From: Alloalcanivorax mobilis | Lineage (GTDB): Bacteria; Pseudomonadota; Gammaproteobacteria; Pseudomonadales; Alcanivoracaceae | DNA length: 64,000 bases | Assembly: GCF_002864685.1 (NCBI RefSeq) | Contig: NZ_NMQZ01000004.1 | Coordinates: forward strand, 1-64,000 | Direction: 5' to 3' | Part shown: positions 51,288-59,227 of the stretch, one piece after another | Numbering within the stretch: the stretch's first letter is position 1 | Layout: the number at the start of each line of letters is the position of its first letter | Made by a program: the position numbers and the translations under genes | The notes under the pieces: generated by a model | What the model saw: only the letters and a program-made list of their open reading frames with translations | Databases searched by the model: none | Told to the model about the DNA's origin: nothing

Positions 51288-52148
51288 TCAGGCTTGCAGG
51301 GCGCGGGCCATGAAGGGCGGCAGAGAGAGCGCGCCTTTGTGGATGTCCGAGGTGTAATAGTGGGTTTCGAAGCCCTTGCCGCGGGCGTCCGCTTCGCGGA
51401 ATTCGCCCACGTCACAGCCTTTGCCGGCCAGGGTGCAACTCCACCAGCCGCTCGGATAGACCGGCTGCGGAAACGGCAGGGTGCGGGTGGATTCGAAGCC
51501 CGCTTCGCGCATGTTGCTGTGCAGGTCACGGATAATCGTGCTGCTGTGCAGCAGCGGCGATTCGGACTGCTGCACCAGCACGCCGCCGTCGGCCAGGGCG
51601 CGATGGCAATGGCGGAAGAACTCGGCCTTGAACAACCCCTCGGCGGGGCCCACCGGGTCGGTGGAGTCGACGATGATGACGTCGAAGCTGGCCGCCTCGC
51701 ACTCTTGCATGAACTTCACGCCGTCTTCGAAGCGCAGCTCCGCGCGCGGGTCATCGTTGCGCTCGCACAGTTCGGGAAAGTATTTCTCCGAGAAGCGGGT
51801 CACCTGCTCGTCAATGTCGATCTGGGTGGCGCGGGCAACGCCCTCGTGGCGCAGCACTTCGCGCAGAGTGCCGCAATCGCCGCCGCCGATGATCAGCACG
51901 TTGCGCGCGCCCTGGTGACTGAACAACGCCGGGTGCGCCATCATCTCGTGGTACAGGAAGTTGTCGCGGCTGGTGAGCATGGTGGCGCCGTCGATGGTCA
52001 TCAGGTAGCCGAACGTTTCGGTGTCCCACATTTCGATGTGCTGGTAGTCGGTGCGCACCTCCTCGAGCTTGCTGTTCAGGCGCAAGCCGAACGCGGTGCC
52101 GGCGGAGTCGAAATGTTCGATGAACCAGTTGTCGTCATGGGTGCTCAT
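51288..52148 (-). CDS. speE: Spermidine synthase
   Basis: 286 residues. The N-terminal beta domain (about 1-70) is followed by a Rossmann methyltransferase-like domain with VLIIGGGDCGTLREVLRH, the aspartates of VDSTDPVGPAEGLF, and YHEMMAHPALF. SpeE transfers an aminopropyl group from decarboxylated S-adenosylmethionine to putrescine. The start is ATG 52148. It is divergent from speA (184-bp gap), so both polyamine genes may share regulatory DNA. No speD or speB gene is in the window. Confidence 0.94.
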   Translation of the reverse strand: MSTHDDNWFIEHFDSAGTAFGLRLNSKLEEVRTDYQHIEMWDTETFGYLMTIDGATMLTSRDNFLYHEMMAHPALFSHQGARNVLIIGGGDCGTLREVLRHEGVARATQIDIDEQVTRFSEKYFPELCERNDDPRAELRFEDGVKFMQECEAASFDVIIVDSTDPVGPAEGLFKAEFFRHCHRALADGGVLVQQSESPLLHSSTIIRDLHSNMREAGFESTRTLPFPQPVYPSGWWSCTLAGKGCDVGEFREADARGKGFETHYYTSDIHKGALSLPPFMARALQA

Positions 52149-52332
52149 AGCAATCTTCCGGGGAAACACAAAACGGGGGCTCTATTGTAGGGCAAGCGCG
52201 CGGCCCGGCCACGGTTTTCCACCGGAACCAGAGCGTCATGCCTGGCGGTGCTGGCGGGGCGCGATTGCGACGTGCTATCCGCCGCCGCCGGCAGGCATAA
52301 TGCCCGCAATATCGCAGCCCCAAGGAATCGCC

Positions 52333-54213
52333 ATGAGTTCGCAGCCGCACAGCCCGTTTGACGCCATCTATAACGTGGAACGTTGGGGCGAGGGCTATTT
52401 CCGCATCGGCGCCGATGGCCACCTGCGGGTGCGCCCGCAAGGCGCCGATGGCCGCGAAGCGACCCTGGAAGACGTGCTCAGCGCATGCCGGGCCGCGGGC
52501 CTGCGCACGCCGGTGCTGGCGCGTTTCTCTGGCATCCTGCGCGACCGCGTGCGGCGCCTCGCCGGCGCCTTCCGCGACGCCATTGAGCAGCAGCATTACG
52601 ACGCCGGCTATACGCCGGTTTACCCGATCAAGGTCAATCAGCAGCGCCGCGTGGTGCACGAAATTCTGCGTGCCCGCGACGAAGGCGAGCCGGTCGGCCT
52701 GGAAGCGGGTTCCAAACCGGAGTTGCTGGCGGTGCTGGCGCTGTCCAATCCCGGCGACATCGTGGTGTGCAACGGCTATAAAGATCAGGAGTACCTGCGC
52801 CTGGCGCTGATGGGCCAGAAGCTCGGCGTGCGCGTGCACATCGTGGTCGAGAAGCTCTCCGAATTGCCGATGCTGCTCAACGAAGCGGAGCGCTTGCAGG
52901 TGTCGCCGCGCATTGGTTTGCGAGTGCGGCTGATGAGCATCGGCAAGGGCAACTGGCAGAACACCGGTGGCGAAAAATCCAAATTCGGGCTCAGCGCGCC
53001 GCAATTGATTCAGGCGGTGGAGCACTGCCGCGCCGCCGGCAAACTGGATTGCCTGCGCATGCTGCATTTCCATCTCGGCTCGCAGATCGCCAACATCCAG
53101 GACATCAAAGCGGGCATGCGCGAAGCGGCGCGTTACTACACGGAATTGCGCACCCTGGGCGCCGGTGTCGACACGGTGGACGTGGGCGGCGGCCTGGGGG
53201 TGGATTACGAGGGCACCCACTCGCGCTCCTATTGCTCGATGAACTACGGCGTCGCCGATTACGCCTGGCACATCGTGCAAACGCTGGCCGAGCAATGCGC
53301 CCGTTTTGGCCAGCCGGTGCCCGACCTGATCTCCGAATCCGGGCGCGCGCTCACCGCCCACCACGCCGTGCTGCTGCTCAACATCACCGACGAAGAGCGC
53401 CTCGAACGGGCCGACGTGCAGGCCCCCGGCGAGCAGGACGGCAACGAATTACGCGAGCTGTGGCGCCTGAACGGGCTGCTGGTCGGCGAGCAGCCCAACC
53501 TGCTGGAGATTCACCCGGAACTGGTGGGCGCCTGGCAGGATTTGCACCTGCGCTATTTGAGCGGCGAATTGAGCATCGCCGACCGGGCCCGCGGCGAGCA
53601 ACTGTACATCAACGGTCTGTTGGCGCTGCGCGAGCGTCTCGACCCGCGCCGCCGTCAGCAGCGTGAACTGCTTGATCGCCTCAACGAACTGCTCGCCGAC
53701 AAGCTGTTCGTCAATTTCTCGGTGTTCCAGTCGGTGCCCGATGTCTGGGGAATCGATCAGATTTTCCCGGTGCTGCCGCTCTCCGGCCTTGATCAGCCGG
53801 CCACCCGGCGTGGTGTGCTGCAGGACATTACCTGCGACTCCGATGGCCGCATCGATCAGTACGTGGACGGCGAAGGCGTGGAAACCAGCCTGCCGTTGCC
53901 CGAGCGCATCAACGGCCACCTGGGCATCTTCATGGTGGGCGCCTACCAGGAAATCCTGGGCGACATGCACAATCTGTTCGGCGACACCGATTCGGTGGAT
54001 GTGAACCTCACCGAAACCGGACAGATCGAGCTCAGCCACGCGATCCAGGGCGACACCGTCAGTTCGGTATTGCGCTATGTGAACTACGACCCCGAGCGTC
54101 TGCTCGGCACCCTGGAGCAGCGTTGCCACCAGGCCCAACTCGACGACGCCGAACGGCAGCGCTTTCTCGGCGAGATTCGCGATGGCCTGGCCGGCTACAC
54201 TTACCTGGAATAA
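52333..54213 (+). CDS. speA: Biosynthetic arginine decarboxylase
   Basis: 626 residues of a fold III (alanine-racemase-like) PLP enzyme. PLP-binding lysine K100 lies in YPIKVNQQ. The HFHLGSQ and VDVGGGLGVDYEG segments bind the cofactor phosphate, and the late CDSDG motif supplies the active-site cysteine and aspartate across the dimer. It converts arginine to agmatine, the first step toward putrescine. AAGGAA precedes the ATG at 52333. The last codons are followed by two imperfect copies of its own 3' end (54203-54250). Confidence 0.95.
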   Translation: MSSQPHSPFDAIYNVERWGEGYFRIGADGHLRVRPQGADGREATLEDVLSACRAAGLRTPVLARFSGILRDRVRRLAGAFRDAIEQQHYDAGYTPVYPIKVNQQRRVVHEILRARDEGEPVGLEAGSKPELLAVLALSNPGDIVVCNGYKDQEYLRLALMGQKLGVRVHIVVEKLSELPMLLNEAERLQVSPRIGLRVRLMSIGKGNWQNTGGEKSKFGLSAPQLIQAVEHCRAAGKLDCLRMLHFHLGSQIANIQDIKAGMREAARYYTELRTLGAGVDTVDVGGGLGVDYEGTHSRSYCSMNYGVADYAWHIVQTLAEQCARFGQPVPDLISESGRALTAHHAVLLLNITDEERLERADVQAPGEQDGNELRELWRLNGLLVGEQPNLLEIHPELVGAWQDLHLRYLSGELSIADRARGEQLYINGLLALRERLDPRRRQQRELLDRLNELLADKLFVNFSVFQSVPDVWGIDQIFPVLPLSGLDQPATRRGVLQDITCDSDGRIDQYVDGEGVETSLPLPERINGHLGIFMVGAYQEILGDMHNLFGDTDSVDVNLTETGQIELSHAIQGDTVSSVLRYVNYDPERLLGTLEQRCHQAQLDDAERQRFLGEIRDGLAGYTYLE

Positions 54214-54250
54214 CACTTGCCTGGAATAACACCTACCTGGACTAACCGAA
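54203..54250. repeat. 16-bp tandem triplication at the speA stop codon
   Basis: ACCTGGAATAACACTT, GCCTGGAATAACACCT and ACCTGGACTAACCGAA are three successive 16-bp units, the first containing the speA stop codon. Slippage or duplication at the gene end is the simplest explanation. It does not alter the protein. Confidence 0.85.
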
Positions 54251-54262
54251 CAAGGACGAACC

Positions 54263-54730
54263 ATGGCCGAGCACGCCGACACCGCCCGGGACCGGGCCCG
54301 ACAGGAAGCTGCCTTGCAGCGCCTGGAGCGCTTCAGCCGCTTCACCGATTCCAGCATTGGCATTCCCTTCACCCGTTTCCGGCTCGGTGCCGAGGCGATC
54401 ATCGGCCTGGTGCCGGTGGTTGGCGATGCCGCCGGGCTGGTGTTGTCCAGCTATGTTCTGCTGGAAGCGCAGCGCGCCGGCGTTCCCGGCGCGCTGAAGC
54501 GCAAGATGCTGCGCAATATGCTGGTGGATTTCATTGGCGGGTTGCTGCCGGTGGTGGGCGACGCCTTCGACGCCATCTATAAAGCCAACACCCGCAACAC
54601 CCGCTTGTTGCGCGAGCACCTGCACCGTCAACTGCACGAAGAGCGCAAGGACCCCTTCCCCTGGGCGACGCTGGCGGGGCTGTCGGTACTGTTCGCGCTG
54701 ATCACGGCGGCGGTGGTGATGGTGCTGTAA
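54263..54730 (+). CDS. DUF4112 membrane protein
   Basis: 155 residues matching DUF4112: LERFSRFTDSSIGIPFTRFRLGAEAIIGLVPVVGDAAG and the repeated GLLPVVGDAFDAIYKANTRN (key PVVGDA motif occurs twice). Two hydrophobic segments fall around 46-65 and 90-110, and a C-terminal membrane helix at about 133-153. No function is established for the family. It follows speA by 49 bp on the same strand and converges with the DUF523 gene. Confidence 0.85.
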   Translation: MAEHADTARDRARQEAALQRLERFSRFTDSSIGIPFTRFRLGAEAIIGLVPVVGDAAGLVLSSYVLLEAQRAGVPGALKRKMLRNMLVDFIGGLLPVVGDAFDAIYKANTRNTRLLREHLHRQLHEERKDPFPWATLAGLSVLFALITAAVVMVL

Positions 54731-54736
54731 CCGGGT

Positions 54737-55294
54737 TCACTGGTTTCGGGCGCGCCAGTGGCGAAACACCGCCGTCACGAAGGCGGCCAGGGCCTGAGGG
54801 TCAACAAGCCCGGTTTCGCTGCACATCGGCAGGCCGGCAAAGCGTTCGCGCAGGCGCGCGGCGAAGGCGCCGTCGGTGACACCGTGCGGCACTCCGGCGG
54901 CGTCGTGCACGGGCGTGTCGCCCAACCCGCAACTGGGTGAGCGTGCTTTGAGAATAAAGCCGTCCAGTGTCTCCTCGATGCGATCCGCGCAGCCGCTCAG
55001 AGCATCGGTGAAATCGTGCCCCGGGGCGGCGACGCCGCGCACCCGCTGGCTGCCATCCAGGTCCACCACCCGGATCGGCGGGCGCGGCACCGGCAGGCCG
55101 ATGGCCGCCTCGGGGCAGAACTCACGCAGCCTGACCAGCCCGGCCAGGGTCTCGCCAACGCGCGGATCGTATTTATGGTCACCGTCGTAACGCACCCGCC
55201 GGCCCAGCAGGCAGGCGCTGACGCCCACCACCGGCCTATGTGCTGGCTCCAGCGGCAGGGTGACGCCCAACTCGCGCAGCAAATCCGGTAGCAT
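54737..55294 (-). CDS. DUF523 / TudS-like Fe-S protein
   Basis: 185 residues of DUF523. Three cysteines, C28 in SACLLGRRVRYDG, C60 in REFCPE and C122 in ARSPSCG, are those that hold the [4Fe-4S] cluster in the 2-thiouracil desulfidase TudS. The protein may therefore desulfurate thiolated nucleobases or other thio compounds; DUF523 proteins are known to be functionally diverse. It is divergent from the 2-hydroxyacid dehydrogenase gene with a 38-bp gap, so the two promoters must overlap. Confidence 0.87.
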   Translation of the reverse strand: MLPDLLRELGVTLPLEPAHRPVVGVSACLLGRRVRYDGDHKYDPRVGETLAGLVRLREFCPEAAIGLPVPRPPIRVVDLDGSQRVRGVAAPGHDFTDALSGCADRIEETLDGFILKARSPSCGLGDTPVHDAAGVPHGVTDGAFAARLRERFAGLPMCSETGLVDPQALAAFVTAVFRHWRARNQ

Positions 55295-55332
55295 GGAGGG
55301 CTCCCACAGTGTGATTACAGGGACAGTCTCCC

Positions 55333-56304
55333 ATGAAAGGCGTGATTCTCGACAGCCAGACCCTCAACCTTCCGGAGCTGGACAGCGCCGCCCTGGAGGC
55401 GGAGCTGCCCCATTGGACCCGCTACACGCAAACCAGCCCGACGGAACTGCAAAGCCGTTTGCAGGGCATCACCGTGGCGGTCACCAACAAGGTGGTGATC
55501 GACCGGGCGGCGATCGAGGCCAGCCCCGATCTCAAGCTGATCTGCATCAGCGCCACCGGCATCAACAACGTGGACCTGGACGCCGCCCGCGAGCGCGGCA
55601 TCGTGGTGTGCAACGTCAGTGGTTACGGCACCGCCAGCGTCGCCCAGCACACCTTGGCGTTGATGCTTGGCCTGGCCACCCGCTGGCACCAGTATGACCG
55701 CGACGCCCACGCCGGCGCCTGGAGCCGCTCGCCGATGTTCTGCCGCATGGATTACCCGGTGATGGAGCTACAGGGCAAGGTGCTGGGGCTGATCGGCCAC
55801 GGCGACCTGGGGCGCCGGGTTGGCGAACTGGCCGCCGCCTTCGGCATGACCGTGAAAGTGGCCGCCTCGCTGCGCCCGGGGGCCGACCCCGCCGGCCGCA
55901 CACCGCTGCCGGAACTGCTTGCCGAGGCCGACGTGATCAGCCTGCATTGCCCGCTCACCGAGCAGACCCAGGGGTTGGTGAACGACCAGTTTCTGGCGGC
56001 CATGAAGCCCGGCGCCTTTCTGATCAACACCGCCCGTGGCCCTTTGGTGGACGAACCGGCTCTGGCGCGGGCGCTGCGTGATGGCGTTTTGGGCGGCGCC
56101 GCTCTGGACGTGCTCAGCCAGGAGCCGCCGCCGGCGGATCATCCGTTGCTGGCGGCGGACCTGCCCAATCTGATCATCACCCCGCACAGCGCCTGGGTCA
56201 GCCGGGAATCCCGGCAGCGGCTTCTGGATGGCGTGCTGGGCAATATTCGCGCCTGGAAAGCGGGCCGCCCCAGCAACGTGGTCAACGGCATCGAAAGCGC
56301 CTGA
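55333..56304 (+). CDS. D-2-hydroxyacid dehydrogenase (hydroxypyruvate reductase-like)
   Basis: 323 residues. The NAD motif is GLIGHGDLGRRV, and the catalytic residues are the arginine in NTARGPLVDE, the glutamate in SQEPPP and the histidine in ITPHSAW. The pattern ISATGINNVDLDAARERGIVVCNVSGYGTASVAQHTLALML (in parts, 74-110) matches glycerate dehydrogenase HprA and its relatives. It likely interconverts hydroxypyruvate or glyoxylate with the hydroxyacid. The next gene follows 28 bp later on the same strand. Confidence 0.9.
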   Translation: MKGVILDSQTLNLPELDSAALEAELPHWTRYTQTSPTELQSRLQGITVAVTNKVVIDRAAIEASPDLKLICISATGINNVDLDAARERGIVVCNVSGYGTASVAQHTLALMLGLATRWHQYDRDAHAGAWSRSPMFCRMDYPVMELQGKVLGLIGHGDLGRRVGELAAAFGMTVKVAASLRPGADPAGRTPLPELLAEADVISLHCPLTEQTQGLVNDQFLAAMKPGAFLINTARGPLVDEPALARALRDGVLGGAALDVLSQEPPPADHPLLAADLPNLIITPHSAWVSRESRQRLLDGVLGNIRAWKAGRPSNVVNGIESA

Positions 56305-56332
56305 TCGCTTAAGATAATCGAGAGAGGCAATC

Positions 56333-56755
56333 ATGTGGCGACAACACAGCATCCGCCTGGCGGCGCGTCCGCGCGGTTTTCATCTGGTCACCGGTGACGT
56401 GCTTGACGCCTTGCCGGAGCTGGCGGAATACCGAATCGGCCTGCTGCACCTGTTTATTCAGCACACCTCGGCGTCGCTGGCGGTGAACGAAAACGCCGAC
56501 CCGGATGTGCGCGACGATCTGGAACGCCACTTCAACGCCACGGTGCCGGAAAACGCCCGCTACTATGAGCACACCCTGGAAGGCCCGGACGACATGCCCG
56601 CGCACATAAAAAGCGTGCTGATCGGACCGTCACTGACGGTGCCGATCCGCGACGGCGCGCTGGCATTGGGGACCTGGCAGGGCCTGTATCTGTGCGAACA
56701 CCGCGACCGCGCCGGACCCCGCACGGTGATCGCGACGCTGCAGGGGGAGGGGTAG
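56333..56755 (+). CDS. YjbQ family protein (UPF0047)
   Basis: 140 residues of the YjbQ/UPF0047 family: [33 protein letters not shown] carries the conserved histidine and asparagine/aspartate residues, and [14 protein letters not shown] closes the domain. Members show weak thiamine-phosphate synthase activity and form metal-binding trimers; the cellular role is unsettled. It is probably cotranscribed with the dehydrogenase gene. Its stop codon directly abuts a heptanucleotide array. Confidence 0.88.
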   Translation: MWRQHSIRLAARPRGFHLVTGDVLDALPELAEYRIGLLHLFIQHTSASLAVNENADPDVRDDLERHFNATVPENARYYEHTLEGPDDMPAHIKSVLIGPSLTVPIRDGALALGTWQGLYLCEHRDRAGPRTVIATLQGEG

Positions 56756-56985
56756 ACGCCGGACGCTAAACCCTCAGGTTCGGGGCAACGGCGCCGTGCC
56801 ATTCGGCCAAAACATTTCGCGATCGAGGATCGCTCCCACGCGGCGTTGTAGATGGTTTTGTGTTTTGCGTAGGAGCAGGCCTTGCCAGCGACGGGTTTGA
56901 TCTTAATCTTTAGCGTCCGACGTCCGACGTCCGACGTCCGACGTCCGACGTCCGACGTCCGACGTCCGACGTCCGGCGTCAGACC
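56755..56985. repeat. Heptanucleotide inverted array (TCCGACG family), longest copy
   Basis: The left arm at 56755-56768 has only two units (GACGCCG, GACGCTA). The right arm at 56909-56985 has eleven: TTTAGCG, eight perfect TCCGACG, TCCGGCG and TCAGACC. The border GACGCTAAA faces TTTAGCGTC as at 13486. The core (56776-56908) contains REP-like fragments, including GTAGGAGCAGGC at 56870. It ends 15 bp before the stop codon of the lipoprotein gene at 57001. Confidence 0.92.
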
Positions 56986-57000
56986 CCAGACTCCCTTCCC

Positions 57001-57729
57001 CTATTTCGAAATCCACTGCAGAAACTCGCGGCGCTCTTCCGGCGTGGCCTGGTTCCATTGCGCTTTCAGCGTGTCCAGATAGCTGGCGGCGGGGGCCACG
57101 GTATTGCCGGCCGGGGCGGGGGTGCCGGCGTGGGCGGGCTTGGCGGGCGCCGGTTGCGGTGCGCCCTGGGGGGCGATGGCGTTCTGCGGTGCCACGTTGT
57201 CACCGCCGGCGGCCTTCACCTCGGAGCCGGTCAGCGGCGCCAGAATGCCACGGTTCAACACCAGGCCGCTGGGCTGGGAGGGCACTTTTTCGCCGGTGCT
57301 GACGTTCTCCACCCAGCCACTGAAGTTGGCTTCCAGGGCTTTCGCCTGGTCCGGGTTCTCGGGGCGTTTGTAGTCCAGGCGGTAAAAGCCGCCGGCCTTG
57401 CCGTCGACGATGAATTTGGCCGGGTCGGATTTCATCACTTCGTGGTCGTCCGCGTTCAGGTCCCACAGTTCCTTATAGTAGGCGATCACTTCGTAGCGGC
57501 CGGGCAGCAGTTTGAGATCCTTGTAACCGCTATTGAAGAAGGTGTTGGCGCCGGTTACCTCCTTGCCGTTGATGGTGTAGATCTCCAACTGCGAAGGCAC
57601 GCGCAAGGTGGTGACCTGGGCATCGGCGCGGGCGTTGCCCTCATAGAGCTGAACCACGGGATTGCGAGCACAGGCGGCGAGCAGGAACATCGACGCGATA
57701 ATCAATAATGAAGCACGAAATGAAGCCAT
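57001..57729 (-). CDS. DUF2057 (YccT-like) lipoprotein
   Basis: 242 residues. A lipoprotein signal peptide with lipobox LLAAC puts the acylated cysteine at about residue 20. The mature part matches DUF2057/YccT: VVQLYEGNARADAQVTTLRVPSQLEIYTINGKEV and LLPGRYEVIAYYKELWD. A Pro/Ala-rich linker (about 185-225) leads to a small C-terminal end with WNQATPEERREFLQWISK. Function is unknown; localisation to the envelope is clear. It stands 66 bp downstream of the small membrane-protein gene in the same direction. Confidence 0.8.
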   Translation of the reverse strand: MASFRASLLIIASMFLLAACARNPVVQLYEGNARADAQVTTLRVPSQLEIYTINGKEVTGANTFFNSGYKDLKLLPGRYEVIAYYKELWDLNADDHEVMKSDPAKFIVDGKAGGFYRLDYKRPENPDQAKALEANFSGWVENVSTGEKVPSQPSGLVLNRGILAPLTGSEVKAAGGDNVAPQNAIAPQGAPQPAPAKPAHAGTPAPAGNTVAPAASYLDTLKAQWNQATPEERREFLQWISK

Positions 57730-57795
57730 GATGGTCTCCCGGTTGCGCGGACCCGCCAGTGTGGCGGCGCCCGGTGAATGTTTTATGACAACCTT

Positions 57796-58131
57796 TTAAA
57801 AGCCCCAGGTGGTGAGGTTGTCCGGCGCCCGGTCGCGCGCCAGGCTGATCAGCCCGCGCACGCAACGCACCACCCACCAGATAAAAATCACCGCGAACAG
57901 CAACCAGCCGATCAGCGCCAGGGTGGTGACGCCGGCGATCAGGTTGTAGAACAGGCCGATCCAGAACGTGCGGTACTGGAAACGCAGGTGTTCGCGCAGC
58001 GGCGGCAGCGCCTGGCCGGCATAAACGTGGGCCACGGCGGCGCCGATCAGGCCGGTGACGCCGCCGGTGATCGGCGCTGTCAGCAGCAGTATATAGCCGA
58101 CCCGCACCAGCGCCGGGCTGGTCTGGTTCAC
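57796..58131 (-). CDS. DUF4870-like small membrane protein
   Basis: 111 residues with three predicted membrane helices (about 10-35, 55-75 and 72-92). The block LREHLRFQYRTFWIGLFYNLIAGVTTLALIGWLLFAVIFIWWVVRCVRGL resembles DUF4870/Tic20-like small membrane proteins of proteobacteria. No function can be assigned. Its start overlaps the stop of the Kunitz-like lipoprotein gene by four bases, so the two are translationally coupled. Confidence 0.75.
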   Translation of the reverse strand: MNQTSPALVRVGYILLLTAPITGGVTGLIGAAVAHVYAGQALPPLREHLRFQYRTFWIGLFYNLIAGVTTLALIGWLLFAVIFIWWVVRCVRGLISLARDRAPDNLTTWGF

Positions 58132-58457
58132 TGCCCGTTATTGCTGGCCGCCGGGCTTTGCGGCGGATTTTCCGCCGGCGTCATGCTGCGCGGCAGAGGC
58201 TGTGGCGCGGGCGCGTAGCAGGTGGCGATGCAGGCATCCAGGGTCTCGAACGGCACCTTGCCCTGGCTGCCGCCCCACAGGAACGCCTTGCAGCTTTGCT
58301 CATCGCTGTCGTAATAGAAGCGCTGGATGGCGGCGCGACCGTTGCCGGTCTCCGGCTTTTCAAAGCAGACGTCCGGCAACGGGTGAGCCGGGGGCGTGGT
58401 TTCGCAGCCGGCCAGGCCGAGGGCCACGGCGATCACGATCAATGGTGCTTGGCGCAT
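58128..58457 (-). CDS. Lipoprotein with a Kunitz/BPTI-like domain
   Basis: 109 residues. The lipobox LAGC has C18 as the acylated residue. Residues 31-80 align with BPTI at near-identical spacing: C31, C56, C76 and C80 match C5, C30, C51 and C55; RFYYD (46-50) matches RYFYN; CKAFLWGG (56-63) matches CQTFVYGG; F70 matches F45. The third disulfide is gone: G40 and S64 stand where C14 and C38 would be. R41 falls at the P1 position, which in inhibitors points to trypsin-like proteases. A Pro-rich tail follows. It would sit in the periplasm or outer membrane. Inhibitory function is inference. Confidence 0.8.
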   Translation of the reverse strand: MRQAPLIVIAVALGLAGCETTPPAHPLPDVCFEKPETGNGRAAIQRFYYDSDEQSCKAFLWGGSQGKVPFETLDACIATCYAPAPQPLPRSMTPAENPPQSPAASNNGQ

Positions 58458-58526
58458 AGGGTCGTTCCTCCTTGATGGCGCCGTTCATGATACCCGTTTT
58501 TGGCGCCGGGTCAGCCCGGGTGGCTG

Positions 58527-59054
58527 TTATTGGCAATGTTTGCGGTCGGTTGGCAGGGTGTCGCCGCGCAGCCGGATCACGGTCTTTTGCAGCAGCAGAT
58601 TGTTGGGCAGCGTGTACAGATGCCCGTCGCTGTCTTCCAGGGTGACGAAGATCAGCCCCATATGGCGCACCTGGCCGGTGACGGTGTTGTCGCCGTCGAG
58701 AAAGCGAATGCGATCGCCTACCTTGTAGGGCGCGGTGAAAAACAGGATCACCGCCGCGGTGGTGTTGCTGAGCATCGACCAACTGGCGAACAGCGCCACG
58801 CCCAGCAGGGCCACCAGCGAGGTGGCGAACACCATCACGCCGTCTCCGTTGAGCCCCCAGATCGCGCCCAGGGCCACCAGGCTGAGCAGCATGCACAGCA
58901 CATTGATGATCACCGACATCTTGAACACCCGGCCCCGGGACAGCTGGCGCTGGGCACCGATGCGGCGGGTGATGCGGCGCAGCAGGGAAGAGAGCAGATA
59001 AAAGCCGAGCATCGCCGCCAGGGTCAGCAGGGTTTTCAGCAGTAGTGGTGTCAT
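58527..59054 (-). CDS. Small MscS-family mechanosensitive channel-like protein
   Basis: 175 residues with three membrane helices (about 5-25, 50-72, 76-100) followed by the MscS beta domain: LFASWSMLSNTTAAVILFFTAPYKVGDRIRFLDGDNTVTGQVRHMGLIFVTLEDSDGHLYTLPNNLLL (in parts). It is much shorter than E. coli MscS (286) and stops after the beta domain, lacking the alpha/beta cage. Similar minimal forms exist. The start is ATG 59054; an open frame to 59123 has no signal. It may release ions or solutes under membrane tension. Confidence 0.82.
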   Translation of the reverse strand: MTPLLLKTLLTLAAMLGFYLLSSLLRRITRRIGAQRQLSRGRVFKMSVIINVLCMLLSLVALGAIWGLNGDGVMVFATSLVALLGVALFASWSMLSNTTAAVILFFTAPYKVGDRIRFLDGDNTVTGQVRHMGLIFVTLEDSDGHLYTLPNNLLLQKTVIRLRGDTLPTDRKHCQ

Positions 59055-59227
59055 GGTGTCAGCCCCGGCGGTCCGCGACGAAAGGATTGTGCCGGCGCTC
59101 GCGGCCAATGACCGGAGATGCACGACACGTCATCGGGCAGGGTGGCGTACTTCATGGCGGTTCGCGGCGTTCAGGCACAAACCGCCAGTGTAGCGCGTCC
59201 GCCGGGAGCCGGCGACACGGGCGCCGC

